A program made the translations under genes and the position numbers. The notes under the pieces were generated by a model, which was not told the DNA's origin, searched no databases, and saw only the letters and a list, made by a program, of their open reading frames with translations. DNA of 64,000 bases from Pseudomonadota bacterium (GTDB lineage: Bacteria; Pseudomonadota; Gammaproteobacteria; Xanthomonadales; SZUA-38), in assembly GCA_039033415.1 (NCBI GenBank), contig JBCCCR010000004.1, positions 62,001 to 126,000 of the forward strand. The letters run 5' to 3'. Below are positions 52,325 through 62,183 of this stretch, piece by piece. Positions within the stretch are counted from its first letter, which is position 1. Every line of letters starts with the position of its first letter.

Positions 52325-55282
52325 ATGAATCGCTCCCGCAGCCGGCTTCAAACAGCAGCCGCCCAAAACAAAATCACGGCGCCCGGGCTTCCAGGCCTGC
52401 GACGCAACCTTATCGCTTCAGCGGTTGCCGCCGCCACTTTCGCCGGCGTGCCCGCGTTTGCGCAAACCGCGGATGACCAGGGTGATGATGATCAGGCAGT
52501 CCTGGAAGAACTTGTGGTCACCGGGTTCCGCCGCAGCCTGGAAAACGCCATCGACAACAAGCGCGATGCGGGAACGATTATCGAATCAATATCGGCTGAA
52601 GACATCGGCCGACTGCCGGATATCTCCGTCGCCGATTCAATTGCACGCCTGCCGGGCGTCACGGCGCAGCGGACCGGAGGTCAGGCTGGCGCGATCAACA
52701 TCCGCGGCCTCGACCAGGGCCTCGTGCTCTCAACGCTGAATGGTCGTGAGCAGGTTGCCACCAGCGGCGGCCGGGCAATCGACTTCTCCCAGTATCCATC
52801 GGAGCTGATTTCCGGCGTCGACGTTTACAAAGGCAGCGAGGCTAAGCTGATTGAGGGAGGCCTCGGGGGTACGGTGGCTTTGAAGCTGGCGCGCCCGCTG
52901 TCGCAGTCGCTGGATAAGCAGCACAATCTGAATCTCAACCTGCGCGCGTCCTACAACGACCTCGCCGGCGACTCGGTGGACTCCGACGATTACGGCTACC
53001 GCGGGAGCTTCACCTACCGCGGCCTTTTCGCCGACGAGACCTTCGGCGTTGTGCTGGGCTACGCCAGGCTGCAGCAGGCGAACGTGGCTTCGCGCTTCGG
53101 CACCGACACTTTCACCCAGACCGGTTCCGACTTTGACGGCAACGGCGTTAACGACTTCGTTCCATTCCGCTATGGTGCCGAGGAGCTTGGCGGTGAAGAC
53201 ACACGCGACGCCTATATTGCGTCCTTTCAGTGGCAGCCCAACGACGATTTCGAGCTGACCTTTGATTCGTACTACTCGCAGTTCGACTCAACGGGCTTTG
53301 CCCGCGGCGTCACCGTGATCGGCCCGCAGTCCATCGGCGGCGGCACCACGCTGACCAACGCGCGGGTGTCGAACGACGTGATCATCGGCGGCACCTACAC
53401 CCGCGACGCGGGCTCGCCGATCACCGATCCGAATAATCCGTTCTCTACCGGCGCCTGCTGCGGTGGTTTTGCCATCACCCCGAGCAGCGATACGCAGACG
53501 CGGGATTTCGACAACGAGATTCTCAATCTCGGCCTTGGCGCCAAGTGGTACCGCGGCCCCTGGACGTTCTCCGGCGACCTTTCCTATTCTGATTCCGACG
53601 CGTTCCAGCCGGACACGCGTGTGGTCATCCATCAGGTCAACAACGGATTCCAGCTGAACAGCGACGTGCAGTTCGACTTCCTGTTGAACGGTTTGGACGT
53701 GCCTCAGACATTTACGCTGGGCAACAACTTCGGTGACGACCCCTCACAGCCCTACGTGGGCGTGTATCAGTCATTTCCCACCCAAAACGACGACACGCTT
53801 GATGCCGCTGCCTTCGACGTCAAATATGACTTCGAACGGGTTTCGGGCATCACCTCGGTCGAAGTGGGCGTGAGACGTTCCAGCCGCGAGACCTCGCAGG
53901 AGCGTACCGGCTTTGCAGTTGGCAACGAGGCGGGTTTCTACCAGTTCGCGCGCAACAACGCTGATTCACCGGAAGCGAACCCCAACCCGTTTGTTAACGA
54001 CATCCCGGGCTTTTCGCCGGTGTTTGTCGACCCGAGCTTCTATTCGGTTGAGCAGTTCAACGGTGACTTCAGCGGCTACCCGAACTATCTTGCCATCGAC
54101 TTTGACGCCGTAACCGGTCTGTTTCCGGGGCTCACGCCCAGCCAGCTGGCCGGTCGTGCGGCGGCTATCGCTGGTGGCAACCTGGACTTCCTGATCACCG
54201 AGTCGTTCCTGGTGGAGGAAGACACGACGGCCGCCTACGCGCAGGCGAACTACGACGTCGAGCTTTTCGGCATCCCGGTTCGAGGTAACTTCGGTATCCG
54301 TGCGATCGACACGGAGCAGAGCTCAGACTCGAACACCATCCTCAACGGCTCGCCGGTACCGATCAGCATCGACTATGACTACGACGACATTCTGCCGTCG
54401 TTCAACGCCGCGTTTCAGCTGACGGATAACCACCAGCTCCGCCTGGGTCTGTCCAAGGTGATTGCGCGCCCAGATCTGGATGACCTGCGCGCCGGCAACT
54501 CGGTCAACGTCGACGCCAACACCGGTATCGTCAACGGCAACGGCGGCAACACCAATCTCGACCCGTTTGAGGCCAACCAGGTTGATCTCTCGTTTGAGTA
54601 CTACACCGACGATGGTGGCATCTACACCGTAGCCGTGTTCTACAAGGATCTGAAGACGTTCATCATCTCGCAGACCCTGGAGCAGGATTTCGTGGCGCAG
54701 GGCTTCATCGATCCGAATAACGTCAACCTGAATCCCGGCGTCACCCTGAACCCGATCGGTGAGTTCACCTCACCCGCCAACGGTGACGGTGGCTTTGTCC
54801 GCGGGATCGAGTTCGCCTTTACCCAATCGTTTGACGAGCTGCTGCCCGAGCCGTTCAACGGCCTGGGTGTCACGGCCAACTACTCGTACACGGAGAGCTC
54901 GATTGCGCTGCCCGACACGCAGAGCGGCCGCGGTGGCAACATCACGCTGCCCGGCCTGTCGGAAAACGTCTTCAACGCCACGGTGTTCTACCAAAACGGC
55001 GGATTCGAAACCCGTCTTGGCTACCGGTATCGAGACGAGTTCATTTCTCGTCAGCGCGGCATTGGCGAGCAGCTGCCGATCAACGACGAAGAGTCCGTGT
55101 TCGACTTCCAGGCGTCCTACGATTTCTACGAGGGCGGCAACCTGGCGGGGCTCACGCTCCTGTTCCAGGTGAACAACCTGACCGACGAACCGGTTGTGAC
55201 CTACTTCAGTCAGCCCGAGCAAGTCAGCAGCAACGCCTTCTTCGGCCGTCAGATGTTTGTTGGCCTGAGCTACGCGTACTAA
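52325..55282 (+). CDS. TonB-dependent receptor, carbohydrate (MalA-like) type
   Basis: 985 residues from the ATG at 52325, with ACGAGG upstream. A long basic signal region ends with FAGVPAFAQ. Then TonB box LEELVVTGFRRSLENAIDNK and plug domain IIESISAEDIGRLPDISVADSIARLPGVTAQ, a pattern characteristic of sugar-uptake receptors in Caulobacter and Xanthomonas. The barrel runs to the end, SYAY. It is expected to import maltodextrins across the outer membrane, given the transporter upstream on the other strand and the amylase downstream. A strong terminator follows the gene. Confidence 0.92.
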   Translation: MNRSRSRLQTAAAQNKITAPGLPGLRRNLIASAVAAATFAGVPAFAQTADDQGDDDQAVLEELVVTGFRRSLENAIDNKRDAGTIIESISAEDIGRLPDISVADSIARLPGVTAQRTGGQAGAINIRGLDQGLVLSTLNGREQVATSGGRAIDFSQYPSELISGVDVYKGSEAKLIEGGLGGTVALKLARPLSQSLDKQHNLNLNLRASYNDLAGDSVDSDDYGYRGSFTYRGLFADETFGVVLGYARLQQANVASRFGTDTFTQTGSDFDGNGVNDFVPFRYGAEELGGEDTRDAYIASFQWQPNDDFELTFDSYYSQFDSTGFARGVTVIGPQSIGGGTTLTNARVSNDVIIGGTYTRDAGSPITDPNNPFSTGACCGGFAITPSSDTQTRDFDNEILNLGLGAKWYRGPWTFSGDLSYSDSDAFQPDTRVVIHQVNNGFQLNSDVQFDFLLNGLDVPQTFTLGNNFGDDPSQPYVGVYQSFPTQNDDTLDAAAFDVKYDFERVSGITSVEVGVRRSSRETSQERTGFAVGNEAGFYQFARNNADSPEANPNPFVNDIPGFSPVFVDPSFYSVEQFNGDFSGYPNYLAIDFDAVTGLFPGLTPSQLAGRAAAIAGGNLDFLITESFLVEEDTTAAYAQANYDVELFGIPVRGNFGIRAIDTEQSSDSNTILNGSPVPISIDYDYDDILPSFNAAFQLTDNHQLRLGLSKVIARPDLDDLRAGNSVNVDANTGIVNGNGGNTNLDPFEANQVDLSFEYYTDDGGIYTVAVFYKDLKTFIISQTLEQDFVAQGFIDPNNVNLNPGVTLNPIGEFTSPANGDGGFVRGIEFAFTQSFDELLPEPFNGLGVTANYSYTESSIALPDTQSGRGGNITLPGLSENVFNATVFYQNGGFETRLGYRYRDEFISRQRGIGEQLPINDEESVFDFQASYDFYEGGNLAGLTLLFQVNNLTDEPVVTYFSQPEQVSSNAFFGRQMFVGLSYAY

Positions 55283-55299
55283 CGTCCCGAGAGGGATTG

Positions 55300-55332
55300 G
55301 GGGCCCTCGTGCTGCGAGGGCCCCTTTTTATT
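55300..55332 (+). terminator. Strong Rho-independent terminator
   Basis: GGGGCCCTCG (55300-55309) and CGAGGGCCCC (55315-55324) form a perfect 10-bp stem with loop TGCTG, followed by TTTTTATT. It ends the TonB-receptor transcript. Confidence 0.96.
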
Positions 55333-55414
55333 GTCTGAGCTATCGGTTTTCGTGCCCGCCAAGATGCCAGGGGACGAGGCGGAACCTCGGCAGGAAAACC
55401 GCAGACCGGCTTGT

Positions 55415-56932
55415 TTAGGGCGTCGCCCTAGATCGCTCCAGCAGCAGCGAGCTTTCCGGCGCCAGGCTGATCGCTAGCTCCCCGTCCCTCACCTCGTGTT
55501 TTTTGCAGGGCGTCTCAACATCGCCCAGCGCACAGTAGCCCCCATCCGGGAGTGAGGTCGACACCTGCGCCTCCAGCGCCTGCTTCGAGCTGTTGATCAC
55601 AACCTGCGCAAACGCGGCTTCCGGGCTGCGGAGCGAGAAGGCAACCGCCGTGCTGCCGTTGTCCCACCAATTCGCGACCGTTGTTGCATCCACGGCGTGC
55701 GCGCGGCGCCTGAAATCGACCATGCGCAGCGTCTCAGCTGAGCGGTGTTCGCAGATCCAGCGGCCTGCGCCGCAGTCCGACGACCCGTCGGCACGATAGA
55801 TGGGCAGCGTAGCCCCTGAGTCGTCAGCCGGTGGACCACGGTGGTCGTCCACACCACCCCATTCATAGCTCGACATCAGTCGCGGATAACCGTAGGGCCA
55901 GGCCAGCATAAACGTGGTGGCGAGCTGGTAGCGGGCGCCGTCGCGATGCGTGGTGCTCGCGGCCATGCCGTGACCACGCTGGTTGTCGTGGTTATCAACA
56001 AACACCACCGCCGCTGACGAGGGCAGCAGACCGCCTGCTTGAGTCAAACTCTGCAAAGCAGAAAGCTTTTCCTGCGCAAAAGCCTCGCCGATGCGCAGGC
56101 TGTAGAGAAATTCTGTGATGGCGCCGTTGGGGAGATACTCTTCCACGTTGACCGACTGCCCTCGCGTGTCGATCACTTCCTGAAAGAGGTAGGCCGACTG
56201 ATCCAGGTCCGCAACAATCGCGGCGATGTCCGCGGACTGCATGTGCTTGGCCGCGTCGACGCGCAAGCCCTTCACCCCGGTCGCCAGCAGTTTGTTGAGA
56301 TAAGCCCGCAGCGTTGCACGGACGTCTTCGCGTTCTGTGGCGAGGTCCGGCAGCTCGCCAAGCTGACAGTCACGCACGCGCCTGGCCCTTTCCTTTGCGA
56401 CCGCGTCGGATGGCTCGTCCCTCAGCCAGTAGTCTTCCCCGTCGATGACGCAGAACTCATGGAACTGGGCATCAGCGTAGTCCTCATAGCGGCGCGCCTT
56501 GCGGTCGAAAGTTGAGCCGGCAACGCCGGTTTGGCCGTTGTTGGCCATGTGGTTGAGCACGGCGTCCGCGTACACCTCGACGCCGCTTTTCGCGCATCGC
56601 TCGACCATCTCACGAAACGCCTTCTCGCTCCCCGAGCGGCTGTCCAGCCGGTAGCTGACGGGCTGATAGCGCGCCCACCAAGCGTCCTGGTACGGCGAGG
56701 GCAAGGCATGATGATCGATATGCTCATTGGGCGGTGAAACCTGCACCGCACGGATGCCCGCCGGCCCCAGCACCCGCTCACACTCCTTGGCGACGTCGTC
56801 CCAGCGCCATTCAAACAGCTGCACAAACACGTCACCCGAGGCGGCGGGATCCATTTCGGCAGCCGCAGTTTGGAACAACGCTGATACGAGAACGAAAGGC
56901 AGACAGAGTGAGGCTGTGACGTGCCGATTCAT
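55415..56932 (-). CDS. Secreted alpha-amylase (GH13)
   Basis: 505 residues from the ATG at 56932, with AGGAGGAG about ten bases upstream. Signal peptide (LCLPFVLVSALFQTAAA). GH13 conserved regions: ADAVLNHM (region I), GLRVDAAKHM with nucleophile Asp226, LFQEVIDT with acid/base Glu252, and FVDNHDNQRG with Asp316. The rest of the TIM barrel and a small C-terminal beta-domain are present. It cleaves alpha-1,4 bonds in starch and glycogen. The products can feed the adjacent TonB receptor and SLC45-type transporter. It converges on the receptor gene. Confidence 0.94.
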   Translation of the reverse strand: MNRHVTASLCLPFVLVSALFQTAAAEMDPAASGDVFVQLFEWRWDDVAKECERVLGPAGIRAVQVSPPNEHIDHHALPSPYQDAWWARYQPVSYRLDSRSGSEKAFREMVERCAKSGVEVYADAVLNHMANNGQTGVAGSTFDRKARRYEDYADAQFHEFCVIDGEDYWLRDEPSDAVAKERARRVRDCQLGELPDLATEREDVRATLRAYLNKLLATGVKGLRVDAAKHMQSADIAAIVADLDQSAYLFQEVIDTRGQSVNVEEYLPNGAITEFLYSLRIGEAFAQEKLSALQSLTQAGGLLPSSAAVVFVDNHDNQRGHGMAASTTHRDGARYQLATTFMLAWPYGYPRLMSSYEWGGVDDHRGPPADDSGATLPIYRADGSSDCGAGRWICEHRSAETLRMVDFRRRAHAVDATTVANWWDNGSTAVAFSLRSPEAAFAQVVINSSKQALEAQVSTSLPDGGYCALGDVETPCKKHEVRDGELAISLAPESSLLLERSRATP

Positions 56933-57590
56933 GAATGACGCTCCTCCTAAGTCGTGGCGCAGGGCGATAGCTGAGCCAATGCCCCGGCTTGTCAACCCAC
57001 CAAGGTTATTGCTGGAAGTCGTTGATGCAATATCACAGGGATTCTCCGCGAGGCTAAGCAAGTTGACATGGGTTATTTCGACATAGACCGCTGCAAGAGC
57101 GCATACGTTCCGCTCTTAAGCTCACGCGGCCAGCGAGTCCGTTGCGGCTTCAAGACGCTTATCGACAATCCAGTCTATATAAAAGGTCCTAAAACGCTAT
57201 GACCCGAAGGAACTCTAGAATCTCATGACGGCAAACATGAGATTAAGCGCCTGTAAGTCCGCGGTTGCGCCAACCGTTCAGGATAGCACAGAACAGCGTT
57301 TGGGCCTTCTCTAGAAAATGCACACGTAATGCGCATTTCAGTTGGTTCATCAAAGAGCGTGACGAATAGCAAAAACCGAGGGTAACATCGGCCTATGACT
57401 GTCTACCCGAGGCCAAACACCGTCGAGAAACGTTTGTCCAAAGAAGTCTGGCTCCTCAGGCGCCGCCGACGCAGCTTACAGTCGTATCGCGGGGACCCCG
57501 GACCTTTTCGCACGCTAACGCAGGGCGTCAGCCTTGAATCCGACAAGATGGCCGCATTCCGCGCGGGTCTGCCGTTCAAGAGAGAGAAAT
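56933..57590. other. 658-bp region without a supported gene
   Basis: Lies between the divergent amylase and pqi operon starts. It holds one strong 9-bp inverted repeat (given separately). A plus-strand frame at 57395-57613 is rich in Arg and overlaps the pqiA start region; it is not convincing. Promoters for both directions must lie here. Confidence 0.55.
57219..57244. promoter_or_regulatory. Perfect 9-bp inverted repeat AATCTCATG-N8-CATGAGATT
   Basis: The arms are exact and the loop is ACGGCAAA. It is isolated in the long non-coding region upstream of the pqi operon. Could be an operator, a small-RNA stem or an mRNA leader hairpin. No T-run follows. Confidence 0.6.
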
Positions 57591-58271
57591 ATGGAACCAC
57601 CGCTGGCGGCTAACGCCGCATCGAGCTCCCATGAGGATGCCCTCACACGCGCGCAAATCAACCAGCGTTTCGTCGCCTGCGAACACTGCGACACGCTGTG
57701 GCTCCTGCCCGAGCTTAAGGAAGGCGACGTTGCTCGCTGCGGCCGCTGCCATTCTGTCTTGCTGACCCGAAAAACCAACAGCATTGACCGCACGTTGGCA
57801 TCCCTGGTCGGCTCCTTGATCCTCTTGATCTCCGCGGTCTCTTTTCCGTTTCTTTCGATGGAGCGTTCTGGATTGGCCAATCAGATCTCGGTCGTAGACG
57901 CGATTAGCGTTCTTTGGATCAACGGCATGGCAAGCATGTCTCTGGCCGCCGGTATGCTGATCCTGATTTTGCCCTTTGTGCGCAACGTGCTCCTAATTGG
58001 CGTATTTGCGCAGCTTCGCAGCGGGCGCCCGCTTAAAACGGGCTGGGCTGTTGGATTTCGCCTGGCTCAGCAGATCGAACCCTGGGCGATGGTGGAGATT
58101 TTCATGCTGGGCGTGGTCGTGTCGCTGGTCAAAATTGGTAAGCTCGCGACAATCAGCGTTGGACCGGCGTTCTGGGCGCTGGCGGTGCTGCTTCTAATCA
58201 TGAGCTACAACACTAACGTGCTGTGTCGCGATACGGCCTGGTCCATAATTCGTCGGGAACGGCGCTCTTGA
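57591..58271 (+). CDS. pqiA: PqiA family protein, first half (paraquat-inducible protein A)
   Basis: 226 residues from the ATG at 57591 with AGAGAG upstream. It starts with a zinc-ribbon-like FVACEHCDTLWLLPEL and GDVARCGRCHSVLL (CxxC pairs), followed by four membrane helices, the usual content of one PqiA half. In E. coli PqiA a single chain carries two such halves; here the second is a separate gene overlapping by 4 bp. PqiA works with PqiB and PqiC in lipid transport between inner and outer membranes and in stress tolerance. First gene of the operon. Confidence 0.9.
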   Translation: MEPPLAANAASSSHEDALTRAQINQRFVACEHCDTLWLLPELKEGDVARCGRCHSVLLTRKTNSIDRTLASLVGSLILLISAVSFPFLSMERSGLANQISVVDAISVLWINGMASMSLAAGMLILILPFVRNVLLIGVFAQLRSGRPLKTGWAVGFRLAQQIEPWAMVEIFMLGVVVSLVKIGKLATISVGPAFWALAVLLLIMSYNTNVLCRDTAWSIIRRERRS

Positions 58272-58894
58272 AGACAACGGCGCTGCAGCGGGGCTGGGCG
58301 GTCTGTCGGGTCTGCCGCGAAATTACGGACCAACCCGGCAGCACCTGCGCCGTCTGCGGCGCGCAGGTAAACAGCCGTATGCCCGACAGTCTACAACGCG
58401 TCTGGGCCTATTTGCTGGCCGGCGTGATTGCATACCTCCCCGGAAACCTACTGCCGATTATGCGCACCGAATCGCTGGGGACCGGCTCCGACTCGACCAT
58501 CATCGGTGGCGTGATTGCGCTTGTGCACCACGGCAGCTACGTGGTTGCAGCGGTGGTGTTTGGCGCCAGCATTCTGGTTCCGGTGTCAAAATTCATCGTG
58601 ATCGCATCGCTGGCTCACTCCATTCAGCGCGGTTCCATCAAGGACGACCACCGCCGGCATCTGGCCCATAAGGCGATCGAGCTTGTGGGCCGCTGGTCGA
58701 TGATCGACGTGTTTGTCGTGGCCGCACTCGCCGCCCTGATTCAGCTGGGATCAGTTATGACCATCAAACCCGGCGCCGGAGTCGTGGCATTTGCTTTGTC
58801 TGTCGGGCTCACCATGCTGTCCGCCATGGCCCTGGATCCACGTCTGATCTGGGACTCTTCAAACGAATACAATCAGGAACGTACGCATGAATGA
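58268..58894 (+). CDS. pqiA: PqiA family protein, second half
   Basis: 208 residues from a TTG at 58268 that overlaps the preceding stop (TTGA), a typical coupled start; the frame is open further upstream but that part duplicates the previous coding region. The second zinc-ribbon-like pair is CRVCREI and CAVCGA, followed by four membrane helices including AYLPGNLLPIMRTESLGTG and the conserved HGSYVVAAVVFGASILVPVSKF. It ends 8 bp inside the pqiB gene. Confidence 0.9.
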   Translation: MKTTALQRGWAVCRVCREITDQPGSTCAVCGAQVNSRMPDSLQRVWAYLLAGVIAYLPGNLLPIMRTESLGTGSDSTIIGGVIALVHHGSYVVAAVVFGASILVPVSKFIVIASLAHSIQRGSIKDDHRRHLAHKAIELVGRWSMIDVFVVAALAALIQLGSVMTIKPGAGVVAFALSVGLTMLSAMALDPRLIWDSSNEYNQERTHE

Positions 58895-60524
58895 GCCCAT
58901 CAAGGCACCGGAGATCAGCAAAGCTGGCGCTTCGCGCTGGTCCGTGGTCTGGTTGGTACCAGTACTAGCTGCGGTGCTCGCGCTTGCCGTCGCATGGCAG
59001 TCGCACAGCGAGAAAGGCCCGCTGGTCGAAATCCACCTAACTAATAGCGCCGGACTGCAGGCTCAAAAGACTGAGATTAAACACCTAGGCGTTGTGGTCG
59101 GTATTGTTGAGAGAGTTGAGTTGGCCGAGGACCTGGCATCGGTGCTGGTGTATGCGCGTATGGACCGAAGCGTTGAGCGTTTTCTTGGCGAGACGACACG
59201 ATTCTGGGTGGTTCGCGCCCGGTTTGATGGAGGCAGCGTGTCTGGCCTGAGCACCATCCTTTCCGGCGCCTATATCGAAGTGGATTGGACCGCCAGACCT
59301 GAAAACAAGCAGCTGAAATTTATTGGGCTCAGCGACCCACCCCAGACTGAGCCAGGAACCCCAGGGCTGCACGTCAGGTTGACGACGCCTTATGCGGGTT
59401 CAATCCACGTCGGCGCGCCGATCTACTACCGTCAGCTTCGCGTTGGACAGATCGAAAAACGGGAGCTGCGAGAGGATGGCCGATTGATCACCTTTGATGG
59501 TTTTGTCGAAGCCCCCTTCGACCGCTACATCAATCAGAACACACGTTTCTGGAACGTCTCCGGCGTGGATATTCTCGCCGACGCAGATGGATTTAATGTC
59601 CAATTGGAATCCGTCGACGCATTGCTTTCGGGCGGCGTGGCGTTTGAGTCGATCGGCGGAGACATGGCGTCTCGCATTGAGGCGGACGGAGAGACCTTCC
59701 CCATTTTCCGTCATCGGCGAGACGCCAACGAGAGCCTTTATTTCGACCCGGTGCACGCCGAACAGCACCGGTTTATTGCGGTGCTGAATGAATCGGTAGA
59801 CGGCCTGCGGCCCGGGGCGCCCGTCATGTACGACGGGATCAAGCTGGGCAATGTTATCGACGTGATATATGAGCCGACGTTGGGCCCCGATTCGCCGGAC
59901 CGAATCTACGCCATATTTCAGCTCCAGCCAACGAGGGTTGGCTTTGAGGACTTGTCACTGGAGGAATTGCAGACCGGTATCAATTTCTGGGTCGAATCCG
60001 GCATTCGGGTGCAGCTGGCGTCAGCCAACCTGCTAACGGGGGCCAAACGCCTGGACATGGTCCTCAAACCAGACCTACCTAAGGTGGGGATTGACCTCGA
60101 GGCCAGGCCCTACCCGCAGTTTCCGTCCATTGCCTCCAGCAGCCGGGCTCTAACCAACAACGTCCAGACGCTAGTGCGAAACTTAAGCGAGCTGCCGCTC
60201 GATGAGATGATCCAATCGGCGACCAAGCTTCTTACCGATGTTGATGCTCTGGTTGCAGGTGACGACGCGCGCCGGCTGCCGGCGGAGCTCTCTGCGGTAC
60301 TCAACGCCTTGTCCTCCGCAGCTGGCAACCTTGACGCCGCAAGCGTCGATCTCCCGGCGCTGGTTAGCAGCCTGAACGCCCTGTCGGGTCAGGCGGATGA
60401 GACGCTCGGCGGGCTGGCGCCCAGCTCGCCGTTCTACGTAGAGCTGGAGCTGACGCTAAGCGAACTAAGTTCAGCAGCGAGAAAGGTGGCCGAACTAGCG
60501 CAGCAACTGGAGGAACGTCTGTGA
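58887..60524 (+). CDS. pqiB: PqiB, MCE-domain intermembrane transport protein
   Basis: 545 residues, close to E. coli PqiB (546). One N-terminal helix (SVVWLVPVLAAVLALAVAW) is followed by three MCE domains starting near LVEIHLTNSAGLQAQKTEIKHLGVVVG, GLHVRLTTPYAGSIHVGAPIYYRQLRVG and RFIAVLNESVDGLRPGAPVMYDGIKLG. A C-terminal helical needle region rich in LSALNALS-type segments completes it. MCE rings stack across the periplasm to carry lipids. It overlaps pqiA by 8 bp and its stop overlaps pqiC by 4 bp. Confidence 0.95.
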   Translation: MNEPIKAPEISKAGASRWSVVWLVPVLAAVLALAVAWQSHSEKGPLVEIHLTNSAGLQAQKTEIKHLGVVVGIVERVELAEDLASVLVYARMDRSVERFLGETTRFWVVRARFDGGSVSGLSTILSGAYIEVDWTARPENKQLKFIGLSDPPQTEPGTPGLHVRLTTPYAGSIHVGAPIYYRQLRVGQIEKRELREDGRLITFDGFVEAPFDRYINQNTRFWNVSGVDILADADGFNVQLESVDALLSGGVAFESIGGDMASRIEADGETFPIFRHRRDANESLYFDPVHAEQHRFIAVLNESVDGLRPGAPVMYDGIKLGNVIDVIYEPTLGPDSPDRIYAIFQLQPTRVGFEDLSLEELQTGINFWVESGIRVQLASANLLTGAKRLDMVLKPDLPKVGIDLEARPYPQFPSIASSSRALTNNVQTLVRNLSELPLDEMIQSATKLLTDVDALVAGDDARRLPAELSAVLNALSSAAGNLDAASVDLPALVSSLNALSGQADETLGGLAPSSPFYVELELTLSELSSAARKVAELAQQLEERL

Positions 60525-61120
60525 ACTATTCCAAGAACCTGGCCGCCAAATGGCTTGTTGTGTTTCTCTCATTAGGGCTTGGCGCCTGCGGGGCGCCAAA
60601 TCGATTTCTGCTCGACCTGCCCGCCGCCGGCTCCATCACCGCTGGCCAGCCCGAATACAACCGAATTGGCTTACAGATGGTATCGCTCCCGGAGTACGCG
60701 AACAGCGAGAAGATTGCCAGCCTGCTCGCCGGCGCCGTCATTGTGCAGGACGAGAACAATCGCTGGGCTGAGTCGCCGGCAGACGCGGTCGCTCGACACC
60801 TGGCCGCAGGCATCTCCCGACGCCTGTCCGCGGTTGTCCTCGTTGAGCCCTTTCCGCGAGGATTTAACCCAGGCCTGCAAGTTGAGGTGCGATTTGATCG
60901 GTTTATCCGGCATGTACCAAGGGGTAACGCGGAGCTTGGCGGCCAGTTTGTGCTCAGCTCGGGCGACGGACGGACGGTGCGACATATTGAGCGCTTTTCA
61001 ATCGTCAATCCTCTGCCGACTGATGACTACGCGGGCTATATCTCTGGCCTGGATGATGGCCTGTCAGAAATCGCCGCCGCCGTCAGTCGCGCCGCACTGA
61101 CTTTGGGTGAGACGCCATAA
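60521..61120 (+). CDS. pqiC: PqiC, outer-membrane lipoprotein of the Pqi system
   Basis: 199 residues starting with GTG at 60521 (GTGA overlap with pqiB). Lipobox GLGAC follows a hydrophobic signal (WLVVFLSLGLGAC). The mature domain fits the ABC-type transport auxiliary/PqiC family (YNRIGLQMVSLPEYANSEKIASLL, LQVEVRFDRFIRHVPRGNAELGGQFVL). Expected to sit in the outer membrane and receive the PqiB needle. Last gene of the operon. Confidence 0.92.
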   Translation: MNYSKNLAAKWLVVFLSLGLGACGAPNRFLLDLPAAGSITAGQPEYNRIGLQMVSLPEYANSEKIASLLAGAVIVQDENNRWAESPADAVARHLAAGISRRLSAVVLVEPFPRGFNPGLQVEVRFDRFIRHVPRGNAELGGQFVLSSGDGRTVRHIERFSIVNPLPTDDYAGYISGLDDGLSEIAAAVSRAALTLGETP

Positions 61121-61418
61121 GCGACCAGCGCAGGATGTCCAGGTGCCTGCGCTGATTGTTCACGACGACCAGCGCCTGTCTCAGCGCCATGGCAAGACTC
61201 GCCCGAGATGCAAGAGTGGAGACGTCAAGGTCAAGCCTCGCATTGCAACACTAGTTGGCCTGACTACAAAGAATGCGGCGATGCAATACCTGCCCTGGGT
61301 TTTGCTTCGCTGTGACCATTCTGCCCCGATGCTCTTAGAAATCGTACCAGTAGAGCCTGGCTCCTGTGGCGTGGGTAGCAATCAACCTTTGTGTTTTGAT
61401 TAGACTAAGCACATTGGG
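61121..61418. other. 298-bp gap after pqiC
   Basis: A plus-strand frame of 98 codons fills most of it, but it lacks a ribosome-binding site and any recognisable composition bias. No hairpin with a T-run is seen. Considered non-coding. Confidence 0.45.
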
Positions 61419-62165
61419 TTGTCCGCTAGAGTTGTCGTGAACCAGAAGCCTTCGAAAGTAGATGCTGCGCTCTTCAAGAAGAATTTCGTCAGCGCGTTGC
61501 AGGTTACGCAACAGACAGACCAAGGCAACGCGTTAATCCGATTGATCACGCTCGTCCTGGCCTTCGGCCTTATGGCACGGGCTATCGTGGTGCACGAGGT
61601 TTCCGCTGCGTTTCTGTTGGTACCTCTTGCCGCAGAAATTCTGCTGTCCTTGTGGACTGCCATCATCCTGAGTCGGACTCTCGTCGATTGCCCCGACTTT
61701 GGTTCGGACAATCTCTCGAGCACGATTATTATCACGCTGCTAATTGGCCTTATTAGCTTGGCCGTGGCCTGCTTTCCAGCTGAAGGCGGTTTTGCCCCCG
61801 CCCAGGCGCCGGCAGCCTGGGTCGCCGGAGTTCAAGAGCTTTGGCGCACCGGCCTGCTGCTGGCGGTCATCGTCGACGCCGTCGGCCTCTGGCTAGCAAG
61901 CATTCGGGACGTACGCCGCTGGCAGCACCAAGGAGGGCAATTTGTCTGGACCGCAGGTTTTGGGTCAGGTATGCGAATTCTCGTTTGCGTTCTGCTACTG
62001 ATTCCCGCACCTCTAGTCATCGGGATCATGGCAGGACCAGACGGTGAAATGTTCCAAAGCCCGAGCACCCGCGCATGGGTTACGTGGAGCTTTCTCTTGT
62101 GTGTCGAACTTGCATTAGTCGCCATTTCCGTAGTTACACAACGGGCAGCGCAGAAGTATCGTTAG
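61419..62165 (+). CDS. Polytopic membrane protein of unknown function
   Basis: Up to 248 residues; starts considered are TTG 61419 and GTG 61437, neither with a strong ribosome-binding site. Five hydrophobic spans: LIRLITLVLAFGLMARAIVV, AFLLVPLAAEILLSLWTAI, TIIITLLIGLISLAVACF, LLLAVIVDAVGLWLAS and ILVCVLLLIPAPLVIGIMAG, with a final pair near the end. No family recognised. Confidence 0.65.
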   Translation: MSARVVVNQKPSKVDAALFKKNFVSALQVTQQTDQGNALIRLITLVLAFGLMARAIVVHEVSAAFLLVPLAAEILLSLWTAIILSRTLVDCPDFGSDNLSSTIIITLLIGLISLAVACFPAEGGFAPAQAPAAWVAGVQELWRTGLLLAVIVDAVGLWLASIRDVRRWQHQGGQFVWTAGFGSGMRILVCVLLLIPAPLVIGIMAGPDGEMFQSPSTRAWVTWSFLLCVELALVAISVVTQRAAQKYR

Positions 62166-62183
62166 TAATTCTTTGATTTAGGA

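Noticed and set aside
57395-57613. 72-codon frame before pqiA
   Set aside because: Arg-rich, no ribosome-binding site, overlaps the pqiA start.
61107-61403. 98-codon frame after pqiC
   Set aside because: No ribosome-binding site, no hydrophobic or domain pattern; not called.
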